This document shows positions 1 to 5,656 of a stretch of 10,910 nucleotides of DNA, one piece after another (the stretch's first letter is position 1; each line of letters starts with the position of its first letter). Source of the stretch: Bacteroidota bacterium (GTDB lineage: Bacteria; Bacteroidota; Ignavibacteria; Ignavibacteriales; Ignavibacteriaceae); NCBI GenBank assembly GCA_021778375.1, contig JAJYCM010000071.1, positions 1 through 10,910 on the forward strand, given 5' to 3'. Under the pieces are notes generated by a model. That model made no database searches. It was not told the origin of the DNA and saw only the letters and a program-made list of their open reading frames with translations. A program made the position numbers and the translations under genes.

Positions 1-45
1 TTTAAAAATATAATTCAAAATAAGTAAATTTAGTACAGTAATTCT

Positions 46-1095
46 TTAATCAGTTCCTTTTTTCTGCTGTTCGTTAGTTCTTTCATATCCCGGAGTAAAC
101 ATTCTCTGAGACGAAGTTCCTCCTGATGCAGATTCGATTGCTTTAATGGCAATTGTCTGAACTTGTTGACTTGCTTCATTTACTTTTTGAGATAATTGCT
201 TAATCTGTTCGGCCTGCTCTTTAATTTTGTTTTCCAATGATAGAATCATTTGTTTGTTCAAATTTCTTTCCCCGGCAATTTCTTTTTGCTCGAGCTCTGA
301 TTGATGTTTGTACTTAAACTCAATTTTTTCCAGAACTGATTTTTCAGTCTCTTTAATAGCATTCTCAAGCTGCTTCGGAAATTGCTCTACTTTTGCTTCA
401 AGCTCTGCAAGTCCCTTTTCCTTTTCTGCAATAGTTGATTCCCTTTCAACAAAATCTTTTTCAACGGATGCTTTTTTATCATGGAGTTCTTTTTCAAGAA
501 GGATTTTTTTCTGCTCGTATGTGTCGATTTCCTTTTTCCTATTTAACTGCAAATTATAATTATACTCTTCTTCTTCCCTCTGCCGTTCTTTTTTTAACTG
601 ATTTTCTCTTTCTTTTTTTGAATTCTCATAACTATCCTGCTCCTGTTTCCAAAGTATTTTCTTTTGCATCATTTCTTCTTCAAAAACAGTTTTTTTATTT
701 TCAATTTCAGCGTCAAAAGAAGTGCGTTTATCTTTTTGGGCAGTCAGTAAAGCAGAGAGAGTATCGGCGTTGGTTTTTATTTCGTAGATTTCATTTAGAT
801 AGTTGCTCTCAATTTCGATTGCTTTTTTTATGTCCTCAAGTTTTTTAAACTCCAGCGATAATTTTTCACTCACATTATCAAGTTCGCTCATAATCTCAAT
901 TTTAGCAGCTCCAATACCGGTAACAATTTTTTCAACAGAATTATCAGATGCTTGTTTGACAATTTTGTTTTCTTCATCCTTCTTCTTATCAGCTTTACGA
1001 TCATCTTGTTTTTGCTCTTTTAATTTTGCGAGTGTTTCAGTGTAGGCTTGTAATATTTGATTCTTAGTGTTTTTTTCCGATATTTCTGTTGCCAT
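46..1095 (-). CDS. Coiled-coil protein of unknown function
   Basis: I do not recognise a named gene. The 349-aa product is highly charged and almost wholly alpha-helical by composition. It has a Lys/Asp/Glu-rich N-terminal segment (about 20-50) and long heptad-like stretches from about residue 60 to 315. A very basic/acidic core lies near 155-210 (KERQREEEEYNYN, then RKKEIDTYEQKK). There is no signal peptide, membrane segment or Cys, so it should be a cytosolic filament- or scaffold-like protein. The segment before the tail, near 311-325 (VQTIAIKAIESASGG), looks like a conserved helix, and the last ~25 residues (SSQRMFTPGYERTNEQQKKGTD) look disordered. The ATG start is supported by an AAGGAA Shine-Dalgarno (complement of 1103-1108) seven bases upstream and a promoter-like pair further up. 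The gene diverges from the tRNA gene. Similar EEYxYxL-type coiled-coil proteins occur in several phyla, as far as I recall, without a known role. The gene call is firm; the function is unknown. Confidence 0.88.
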   Translation of the reverse strand: MATEISEKNTKNQILQAYTETLAKLKEQKQDDRKADKKKDEENKIVKQASDNSVEKIVTGIGAAKIEIMSELDNVSEKLSLEFKKLEDIKKAIEIESNYLNEIYEIKTNADTLSALLTAQKDKRTSFDAEIENKKTVFEEEMMQKKILWKQEQDSYENSKKERENQLKKERQREEEEYNYNLQLNRKKEIDTYEQKKILLEKELHDKKASVEKDFVERESTIAEKEKGLAELEAKVEQFPKQLENAIKETEKSVLEKIEFKYKHQSELEQKEIAGERNLNKQMILSLENKIKEQAEQIKQLSQKVNEASQQVQTIAIKAIESASGGTSSQRMFTPGYERTNEQQKKGTD

Positions 1096-1130
1096 AATTA
1101 TATTCCTTCAATTTTTATCCATAAAATAAT

Positions 1131-1159
1131 CACATATACTGTTAAAGTGCAAGTGTCAA
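1131..1159 (-). promoter_or_regulatory. Putative promoter of the coiled-coil gene
   Basis: Read on the minus strand, TTGACA (1154-1159) is followed by a 17-base spacer and TATGTG (1131-1136), about 36 bases before the start codon at 1095. The spacing is ideal for a -35/-10 pair. The -10 is imperfect for both the sigma70 and the Bacteroidota TAnnTTTG forms. The -35 lies inside one arm of the inverted repeat at 1152-1188. Confidence 0.4.
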
Positions 1160-1188
1160 TATAACGGGAAAACGAATATCTTGACACT
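1152..1188. repeat. Inverted repeat between divergent genes, operator-like
   Basis: The arms AGTGTCAA (1152-1159) and TTGACACT (1181-1188) are perfect 8-base inverted copies around 21 bases. Each arm supplies a TTGACA hexamer on one strand, so the repeat may be a pair of divergent -35 boxes, a regulator site, or both. It has no T-tract and does not look like a terminator. Confidence 0.4.
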
Positions 1189-1293
1189 AAAACAAAGATT
1201 TTATTATCAATATTATAAAAAATATTTTTAACCGAATCAAATCAACTATTTTCTAAGAATTCATACCTTTAATACAAAAATGAACAAAGAAGA

Positions 1294-1325
1294 TTGACAT
1301 TTTTCATTATAGAAATGTATCTTTG
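1294..1325 (+). promoter_or_regulatory. tRNA promoter, Bacteroidota-type -33/-7
   Basis: TTGACA (1294-1299) is followed after 18 bases by TATCTTTG (1318-1325), an exact match to the TAnnTTTG -7 element of Bacteroidota primary-sigma promoters. The -7 box ends 22 bases before the mature tRNA 5' end, which leaves a short leader. This is the best promoter in the window and the main clue to lineage. Confidence 0.75.
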
Positions 1326-1347
1326 CATAGAAGCATTTTAATGTTCT

Positions 1348-1421
1348 GCGCCCGTAGCTCAACTGGATAGAGCATTTGACTTCGGATCAAAGGGTTGAGG
1401 GTTCGAATCCTTCCGGGCGCA
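1348..1421 (+). tRNA. tRNA-Arg (anticodon TCG)
   Basis: A complete 74-base cloverleaf can be folded by eye. The acceptor stem is GCGCCCG/CGGGCGC (1348-1354 with 1414-1420), and the D-stem is GCTC/GAGC (1357-1360 with 1370-1373). The anticodon stem is TTTGA/TCAAA (1375-1379 with 1387-1391), with loop CTTCGGA giving anticodon TCG at 1382-1384, which reads CGA arginine codons. The variable region is GGGTT, and the T-arm is GAGGG/CCTTC with one G-T wobble around TTCGAAT. The discriminator base is A1421. The 3' CCA is not encoded (CTA follows), so it must be added by tRNA nucleotidyltransferase. A promoter and terminator flank the gene closely, so it is a single-gene transcript. I found no second copy of its 3' end in the window that would mark an integrated element. 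Confidence 0.97.
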
Positions 1422-1429
1422 CTACCATA

Positions 1430-1464
1430 AAACCTTGTAGATTAAATATTTACAAGGTTTTTTT
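1430..1464 (+). terminator. Rho-independent terminator of tRNA-Arg
   Basis: A perfect 10-bp stem AAACCTTGTA/TACAAGGTTT (1430-1439 with 1451-1460) closes an 11-base loop and runs into a T-tract (1461-1464), starting nine bases after the tRNA. Confidence 0.85.
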
Positions 1465-1824
1465 ATTTTAAAGAAATTACTCGAATATCGAAATGTTCTC
1501 GAAAATGCGGGTGTTTTGCAAAAGGGCAATTTATTTCTTCTCTATGTTCACTTTAGCTTTATTCTTTAATGTTTAGCTAAGTATGCTAAGATTTTTAGTG
1601 CAGTTTTGGGCTTTGAGGGCGGGCGGAATTTTTGTGAGTTGGAAAATTGTGCCCACACTACCTTTTCTAAAACTGTGACAAAAATTTATTGAAACCAAGT
1701 GCAGTTTTTATTTAGTGGGGTGCGGTTATTTACACTAAAGTAATACTTTTCACCTCCCTATCGTTTGATTAAATTTGTAAGTGGATTATTTCTATAAACG
1801 GGATGATTATTTGAAGAGACATTT
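1465..1824. other. Intergenic spacer with short repeats
   Basis: No open frame of note lies here. The middle (about 1597-1740) is less AT-rich than the rest and holds related short repeats. AGTGCAGTTTT occurs at 1597-1607 and 1698-1708, with its inverted core AAAACTG at 1669-1675. TTTAGTG occurs at 1594-1600 and 1711-1717, with its inverse CACTAAA at 1733-1739. The stretch GGGCGGGCGG (1618-1626 region) is the most GC-rich run. This could be a relic of an interspersed repeat or a leader upstream of the regulator gene; nothing identifies it. Confidence 0.5.
1770..1777 (+). promoter_or_regulatory. Possible -7 box before the response regulator
   Basis: TAAATTTG matches TAnnTTTG and lies 47 bases before the ATG at 1825. 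No TTG is present at the expected -33 distance (only TTT near 1746), so the promoter is weakly supported. Confidence 0.3.
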
Positions 1825-3180
1825 ATGAGAACAAATGAAAAGATTTTAATAGTTGACAATAATAAGGATGTAAGAGAGTCACTTTCAAGTTTACTAAATG
1901 GAAAAGGTTATGATGTTGATACAGCAGAAGACGGAGAAAGTGCATTAAAGAAATTTACAGGAATACAGTTTGATTTATTATTGATTGATTTGAATATGCC
2001 CTCCATGAAAGGCTTCGAATTACTGTCAAGAATTAAATCTATAGAAAATGATTCAGTAGTAATTCTGACTACGGAATATGCATCGGTACCTACTGCTATA
2101 TCAGCTCTTAAAAATGGGGCTGATTGCTATCTAACCAAACCCGTCAATCCAGAAGAACTTGCTCATCTTGTTCAAAAGGCAATTGAACAAAAGGCGTTGC
2201 GAATAGAAAACAAACTGTTAAAGGAAAATATTGATGAAATAATTAAGCCTGATAGGTTGATTTGCGATAGCTATCAATTAAGGAAAATTTATGAAAGTAT
2301 TCATAAGGTTGCGCCAACTGATTCAATTGTTATGATTCGGGGCGAAAGCGGCACAGGTAAGGATTTAGTAGCAAAAGCAATACACATAAACAGCAGAAGG
2401 AAGTATTTCCCTTTTGTGCAAGTTAGTTGCGGTGCATTAAGAGAATCTCTTTTAGAGTGTGAACTATTCGGTCAGGAAAAAGGATCTTCTGTAGGCGCAC
2501 AATACAATCGAAAAGGTAAGATTGAGATGGCTGAAGGAGGAACTATCTTTCTTGATGAGATAAGTTCTATTTCACTGAAGATACAATTAGAGCTATTACA
2601 TTTTATTGAGTCAAAACAATATACCCGTATTGGGGGGGATGCAATAGTTATTAGCAACGTACGTATAATAACCGCAACACATGAACGGCTTGAAGAGTTA
2701 GTTAAGGAGGGAAAATTTCGAGAAGATCTATATTATAAGTTAAACATTTATTCGATTAATATTCCCCCACTAAGGGAAAGAAAAGAGGACATTCATATTT
2801 TAACAGATTTCTTTATTAAGAAATTCTCTACCGCTATGAATAAGCCTCTTAAAATTGTTTCAAAGGAAGCAATGGAATTTCTTATGAATTACGAATGGCC
2901 CGGAAATGTAAGAGAATTAGAAAATGCAATCGAGCGTGCAGTAGTAGTTGGGAAGACAAACAATATTGTTGTAGAAGATCTACCGTTTCATGTATCAGCG
3001 ATTAATTTTATCGATGACGACGGCTGCAAGAGTTTATCGGCTATAGAGAAAAAACATATTCTTAATATTTTAAATGAAAATCATTGGAATATATCCAAGA
3101 GCGCTTCTATCCTTGAAATTGACAGGGTAACGCTTTATAATAAAATAAGTAAGTATGGGCTACGAAAGGAATATTATTGA
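1825..3180 (+). CDS. NtrC-family response regulator with a degenerate GAFTGA loop
   Basis: The 451-aa protein has the full NtrC layout: receiver (about 5-120), AAA+ ATPase (about 142-375) and a C-terminal Fis-type helix-turn-helix (about 403-447). The receiver keeps phosphoacceptor D55, T82 and K105, but the acidic pair is D11-N12 instead of DD. The AAA+ domain keeps Walker A GESGTGKD (173-180), Walker B with D244-E245, the FREDL arginine finger (R299) and the WPGNVREL sensor II (R363). The loop that touches sigma54, normally GAFTGA, is GSSVGA (220-225), losing both the invariant Phe and the Thr. From family knowledge, regulators without an intact loop do not activate sigma54 polymerase and may act on the primary holoenzyme or as repressors; its role here is inferred. 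The ATG at 1825 starts just before the receiver domain, with only a weak GAAGAG upstream. The sequence shows no cognate kinase; the nearest kinases are over 2.4 kb away on the other strand. Confidence 0.93.
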   Translation: MRTNEKILIVDNNKDVRESLSSLLNGKGYDVDTAEDGESALKKFTGIQFDLLLIDLNMPSMKGFELLSRIKSIENDSVVILTTEYASVPTAISALKNGADCYLTKPVNPEELAHLVQKAIEQKALRIENKLLKENIDEIIKPDRLICDSYQLRKIYESIHKVAPTDSIVMIRGESGTGKDLVAKAIHINSRRKYFPFVQVSCGALRESLLECELFGQEKGSSVGAQYNRKGKIEMAEGGTIFLDEISSISLKIQLELLHFIESKQYTRIGGDAIVISNVRIITATHERLEELVKEGKFREDLYYKLNIYSINIPPLRERKEDIHILTDFFIKKFSTAMNKPLKIVSKEAMEFLMNYEWPGNVRELENAIERAVVVGKTNNIVVEDLPFHVSAINFIDDDGCKSLSAIEKKHILNILNENHWNISKSASILEIDRVTLYNKISKYGLRKEYY

Positions 3181-3455
3181 TAGACTATTATTTTCTTTAA
3201 TTAATTCGCGAGTAACGTTTTAGCTTGAAATTATTGTTGTTGAGTTAAAGATATCTTATATACAAGTATTACTATGAACCACCTACTAAAATTATCAATT
3301 CATGAATAAATTAGATATTGGCGAATGTTTATAAAACTAATTCAAAATTATTCGAAGGCATTAAGAAGAAATTTAATTTATTCTCAGAAATTAATAGATT
3401 TGATCTTTCTGATAATTATAAAATAGAAAAAATAATTATGAAATAATAAAGATAA

Positions 3456-3487
3456 TTTGGTTTACATTTGTCAACCGTTTACATTTG
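3456..3487 (+). promoter_or_regulatory. Putative Bacteroidota-type promoter
   Basis: TTTG (3456-3459), a 20-base spacer and TACATTTG (3480-3487) fit the TTTG/TAnnTTTG arrangement seen at the tRNA promoter. The -7 box sits inside the second copy of the tandem palindrome, so a protein bound there would compete with polymerase. It would serve the lipoprotein gene, some 360 bases downstream. Confidence 0.4.
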
Positions 3488-3493
3488 TAAATC
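3459..3493. repeat. Tandem operator-like palindromes, 17-base period
   Basis: GTTTACATTTGT occurs at 3460-3471 and 3477-3488. Each copy is the centre of a dyad: GGTTTACATTTGTCAACC (3459-3476) and CGTTTACATTTGTAAATC (3476-3493), with the shared pattern TTnACAnnTGTnAA. The second core, TACATTTGTA, fits the TACAnnTGTA form known for BlaI/MecI/CopY-type repressor sites. No such repressor gene is in the window, so the assignment is only a resemblance. Confidence 0.45.
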
Positions 3494-3539
3494 ATTTTAT
3501 TATAATCAGTTATAGAGTTATTTCTACTATTATTGACTT

Positions 3540-3559
3540 GACTTTAAAATTTAAAAGTC
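3540..3559. repeat. 20-base near-perfect palindrome
   Basis: GACTTTAAAATTTAAAAGTC is a dyad with nine of ten base pairs matching (positions 7 and 14 mismatch). It is very AT-rich and without a following T-tract, so it is a possible protein-binding site rather than a terminator. Confidence 0.3.
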
Positions 3560-3639
3560 TATTTTATTTGATAGAAATACTTTTCTTTTGTTCAATTACT
3601 TAATGTAATTCCTTTTACTCAAAATAGTGAAAGAGTGCA

Positions 3640-3669
3640 TTTGATTTATGTAATTGTCTTCTAATTTTG
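3640..3669 (+). promoter_or_regulatory. Second putative promoter for the lipoprotein gene
   Basis: TTTG (3640-3643), an 18-base spacer and TAATTTTG (3662-3669) again fit the TTTG/TAnnTTTG pattern, with a slightly short spacer. The -7 box runs into the palindrome at 3666-3683. It lies nearer to the lipoprotein start (about 180 bases) than the promoter at 3456. Confidence 0.3.
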
Positions 3670-3683
3670 TGTTGAAACACAAA
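3666..3683. promoter_or_regulatory. 18-base perfect palindrome, candidate operator
   Basis: TTTGTGTTGAAACACAAA has perfect 8-base arms around GA. It overlaps the end of a TAnnTTTG box and covers the region where transcription would begin, a typical place for a repressor site. The spacing fits neither the CRP (TGTGA-N6-TCACA) nor the Rex (TTGTGAA-N4-TTCACAA) consensus. Confidence 0.4.
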
Positions 3684-3850
3684 CAATCCAAATACATTCT
3701 ACTTAATATTTTTTTCTTTCTGGCTCAAGCTTTAGCCCTTAGAAATAATATTCACAACGGGATAAAGCGAAAAATTAATTAATAAGTGTTTTTTATTAAA
3801 AAAAATGTGTGAGCAATACTGTCTTCGATAAAATTCTTCAAGGAGGATTT

Positions 3851-4816
3851 ATGAAAAGGAATATTTTCACAATATTGTTTTTTGCGTTTTCAATTCTTCT
3901 CGTAGATTGTTCTGAACACGCAGTTGAGCCGTCCAAAGATCTATCAATTATTCATAAATACGGAAGTGGTGGTGGAGGCGGCGGACATACAGAGACTTTA
4001 GTAAATAATCTATCATTTCCTGCGCTTTTAGCTTCAGATTATTCATTGACTAAGTTACCTAATAATAGCTTTGTAAAAATCTATGATGGCGATTATCCTG
4101 GATTAACAGCATCGGAAATAGCTGCTTTAGCATCCACCGGACCTTGGTATCCTCAAAAGACAGATGGAAATTATTGGCAAGCCGATTATGCCTCACTGGG
4201 ATCTAATGTAGTATCATTTGTTGATTGGGGTGATAATATTGAGTCAATGAACCCTGTGCTAAATAGACCTTTTAGACTAGAAGTAGTACTGTTCGCTGCT
4301 GTGTCTTCTATGACAGCCTATAATATGGCTTTACTTGAATACCCAAGTTCACTAAATGAGCTTCAAGGAACGAATACGACCACATTTTTAAGCAATTGGG
4401 CAACAGTAGCTACTAATAGTGCTAAATTAGTAATTCAGAAGTTTCCATCAGAAGCTCCTGTTGGATTAATATGGAATGTTAACGGATATTGGGAAGGTTT
4501 GGGAACTCCAAACAACATTAGTTTTGCTATGGAATTAAACATTGCCGGGAAATTAATTTATGGAGCTTCCGAAGGAGGTTGGAAACCATCTGAACTTGGA
4601 GATTATCGAATAACATTTTATACTCCAAGGAATATGGTCGATCTGAGCAATGCTATAATCGATAATTATGCAAATTATATTACTCCTTCAACAATCGCGG
4701 TATCATCAGTTTCAGAAGGAGCCGGTTTCCCAATTGTTGATGCTAATAATAACCTTACATACGTTGATGTAAAAGTCGTTACTAGCGGCGGAGGCGGAGG
4801 GAAAAAGGGGAAATAA
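3851..4816 (+). CDS. Predicted lipoprotein of unknown family
   Basis: The ATG at 3851 is chosen because a strong AAGGAGGA Shine-Dalgarno (3840-3847) sits just before it; an in-frame GTG at 3809 has no such support. The 321-aa product opens with MKR and a hydrophobic stretch (5-18) ending LLVDC, so Cys20 would be the lipidated residue, although Asp at -1 is unusual in a lipobox. Glu at +3 after Ser would fit an outer-membrane or surface lipoprotein of Bacteroidota, but this is uncertain. A glycine run (SGGGGGGH, 39-46) follows the linker, and a second one (SGGGGG, 312-317) precedes the basic tail KKGK, so the globular part (about 50-308) is bracketed by Gly-rich segments. This part has many Trp/Tyr/Asn residues (TGPWYPQ, NYWQADYA, DWGDNIESMNP) and only the lipobox Cys, fitting an extracytoplasmic beta-rich domain. 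I do not recognise the family. The gene is monocistronic, ending at a strong terminator. Confidence 0.85.
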   Translation: MKRNIFTILFFAFSILLVDCSEHAVEPSKDLSIIHKYGSGGGGGGHTETLVNNLSFPALLASDYSLTKLPNNSFVKIYDGDYPGLTASEIAALASTGPWYPQKTDGNYWQADYASLGSNVVSFVDWGDNIESMNPVLNRPFRLEVVLFAAVSSMTAYNMALLEYPSSLNELQGTNTTTFLSNWATVATNSAKLVIQKFPSEAPVGLIWNVNGYWEGLGTPNNISFAMELNIAGKLIYGASEGGWKPSELGDYRITFYTPRNMVDLSNAIIDNYANYITPSTIAVSSVSEGAGFPIVDANNNLTYVDVKVVTSGGGGGKKGK

Positions 4817-4835
4817 TTAATTAAATCGATTTAAT

Positions 4836-4866
4836 AAAAGGGATAGAATCAATTTCTATCCCTTTT
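4836..4866 (+). terminator. Terminator of the lipoprotein gene
   Basis: A perfect 13-bp stem AAAAGGGATAGAA/TTCTATCCCTTTT (4836-4848 with 4854-4866) closes a 5-base loop 19 bases after the stop codon. The T residues form the end of the stem itself, and the mirrored A-run would let it work on the minus strand as well. Confidence 0.8.
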
Positions 4867-5388
4867 AATTTCGGATATAATAACAGCCTAAAACTTGTGG
4901 CGTGTATTCATAAAGAAAACTGCCTGCATGTATTTAAGTATTTAAACCAAAATAAAATCTCTTGCCTTTACAGTAACCCGGATTGAGTCTCAATTCAAAT
5001 ACCTTTTTCTTCCGAGAGACTTACTACATTTTAATTTTAGATACAGTCAGATTTATAATTTTTGCATTATTTTCTTAGGTTAAGATTACATCAATAATTT
5101 AAATCTATCAAAACAAAAAGAGTATCAATTTGTGTTTTAATAGTCAATTAGCCAATTGGAAGCTTAGTTTTGCCATAAGTATCATTAAGTACTTTATCGA
5201 GTTCAAGATAAACTGCTGACAATCAGCGTATAATCCCCACCCATCCAGGTTTGTTTCATAAAAGTATGTTGTTCATTTTATGTGAGCTTTACAACATCAA
5301 AGACAATACACCGGTATAATAATAATGAAAGTCTTGAAAGTATATTTTCAATAATGTGTTTTTTTAAATCAAAAATCGCTTAATAAGT
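4867..5388. other. Gene-free spacer, possibly decayed coding DNA
   Basis: No intact gene and no CxxCH haem motif can be read here on the plus strand. On the minus strand about 5155-5265 translates as two short adjoining frames. The first contains KQTWMGGDYTLIVSS and the second ELDKVLNDTYGKTKLPIG followed by a stop; a single extra base would join them. This resembles a decayed gene end, but I cannot assign it to a family. Confidence 0.35.
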
Positions 5389-5544
5389 ATGTCTATGCCC
5401 TGGCAAGCTATCGGTGGGCTAACAGATAAAGACTTGAGATGCATGTTTGCCTATCTTCAATTAATTCCCCCTATCATAAATAGAGTGACTACTCCAGTAC
5501 CCCCGGACATGATTGCTGAAAAGTCTATGAAAAAAAATAATTAA
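5389..5544 (+). pseudogene. C-terminal remnant of a cytochrome c-like protein
   Basis: A 51-codon frame reads MSMPWQAIGGLTDKDL, then FAYLQLIPPIINRV and PVPPD before its stop. The pattern MPW-x5-LTDxDLxxxFAYLxxxPPIxNRVxxPVPPD is the C-terminal end of class I cytochrome c domains of the dehydrogenase-associated type, where the Met is normally the distal haem ligand. The N-terminal part with the CxxCH motif is missing: an in-frame stop lies at 5365-5367 and no haem motif precedes it. No Shine-Dalgarno is seen before the ATG. The likeliest reading is the 3' end of a deleted periplasmic electron-transfer gene, with a terminator hairpin still attached. A short expressed peptide is less likely. The family match is from memory of the motif, not from a search. 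Confidence 0.6.
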
Positions 5545-5564
5545 GGGAGCTTCGGCTCCCTTAA
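5541..5564. terminator. Bidirectional hairpin terminator with TTCG loop
   Basis: A perfect 10-bp stem TTAAGGGAGC/GCTCCCTTAA (5541-5550 with 5555-5564) closes a TTCG tetraloop. On the minus strand it is followed by AATTATTTTTTTT, so it should terminate the hybrid kinase transcript, whose stop lies about 90 bases upstream on that strand. On the plus strand it overlaps the stop codon of the cytochrome remnant and the tail is weaker (AAATATTT). Confidence 0.8.
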
Positions 5565-5656
5565 AAATATTTCATGCTCGGCTCATGGTAAGTTAGCAAT
5601 TCTAATCCCGCCTAGCAATTAAGTTCCCTATTTTTTTGGCTCACCAGATTCCAATG

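Larger units (their letters stand above)
3181..3850. other. Long AT-rich regulatory-looking spacer before the lipoprotein gene
   Basis: No supported gene lies in this stretch. It holds a tandem pair of palindromes at 3459-3493, two TAnnTTTG promoter candidates (3456-3487 and 3640-3669), a 20-base near-palindrome at 3540-3559, an 18-base palindrome at 3666-3683 and a small AAGATATCTT palindrome at 3248-3257. No clear terminator follows the response regulator. If the upstream promoter is used, the lipoprotein mRNA would have a leader of roughly 350 bases. Confidence 0.55.

Noticed and set aside
435..848. 137-codon plus-strand frame opposite the coiled-coil gene
   Set aside because: It is the antisense of a Lys/Glu-rich gene, giving the Phe/Ser/Leu-rich pattern expected of such shadows.
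1402..1421. tRNA 3' end as an attachment site of a genomic island
   Set aside because: No second copy of the tRNA 3' end and no integrase gene are found in the window.
3667..3682. Rex or CRP/FNR site in the 18-base palindrome
   Set aside because: The half-sites are too close (2-base centre) and lack the TTCACAA or TCACA arms.
3720..3736. Sigma54 promoter-like TGGCTC...TTTAGC before the lipoprotein
   Set aside because: GG and GC are separated by 11 bases instead of the required 10, and the rest of the -12 box is poor.
3809..3850. Upstream in-frame GTG start for the lipoprotein
   Set aside because: It would put 14 polar residues before the signal peptide, whereas the ATG at 3851 has a strong Shine-Dalgarno and begins with MKR.
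4895..4915. Possible decayed CxxCH (TGTGGCGTGTAT) upstream of the cytochrome relic
   Set aside because: The second Cys is Tyr, the His is absent and a stop follows at once, so the resemblance is not significant.
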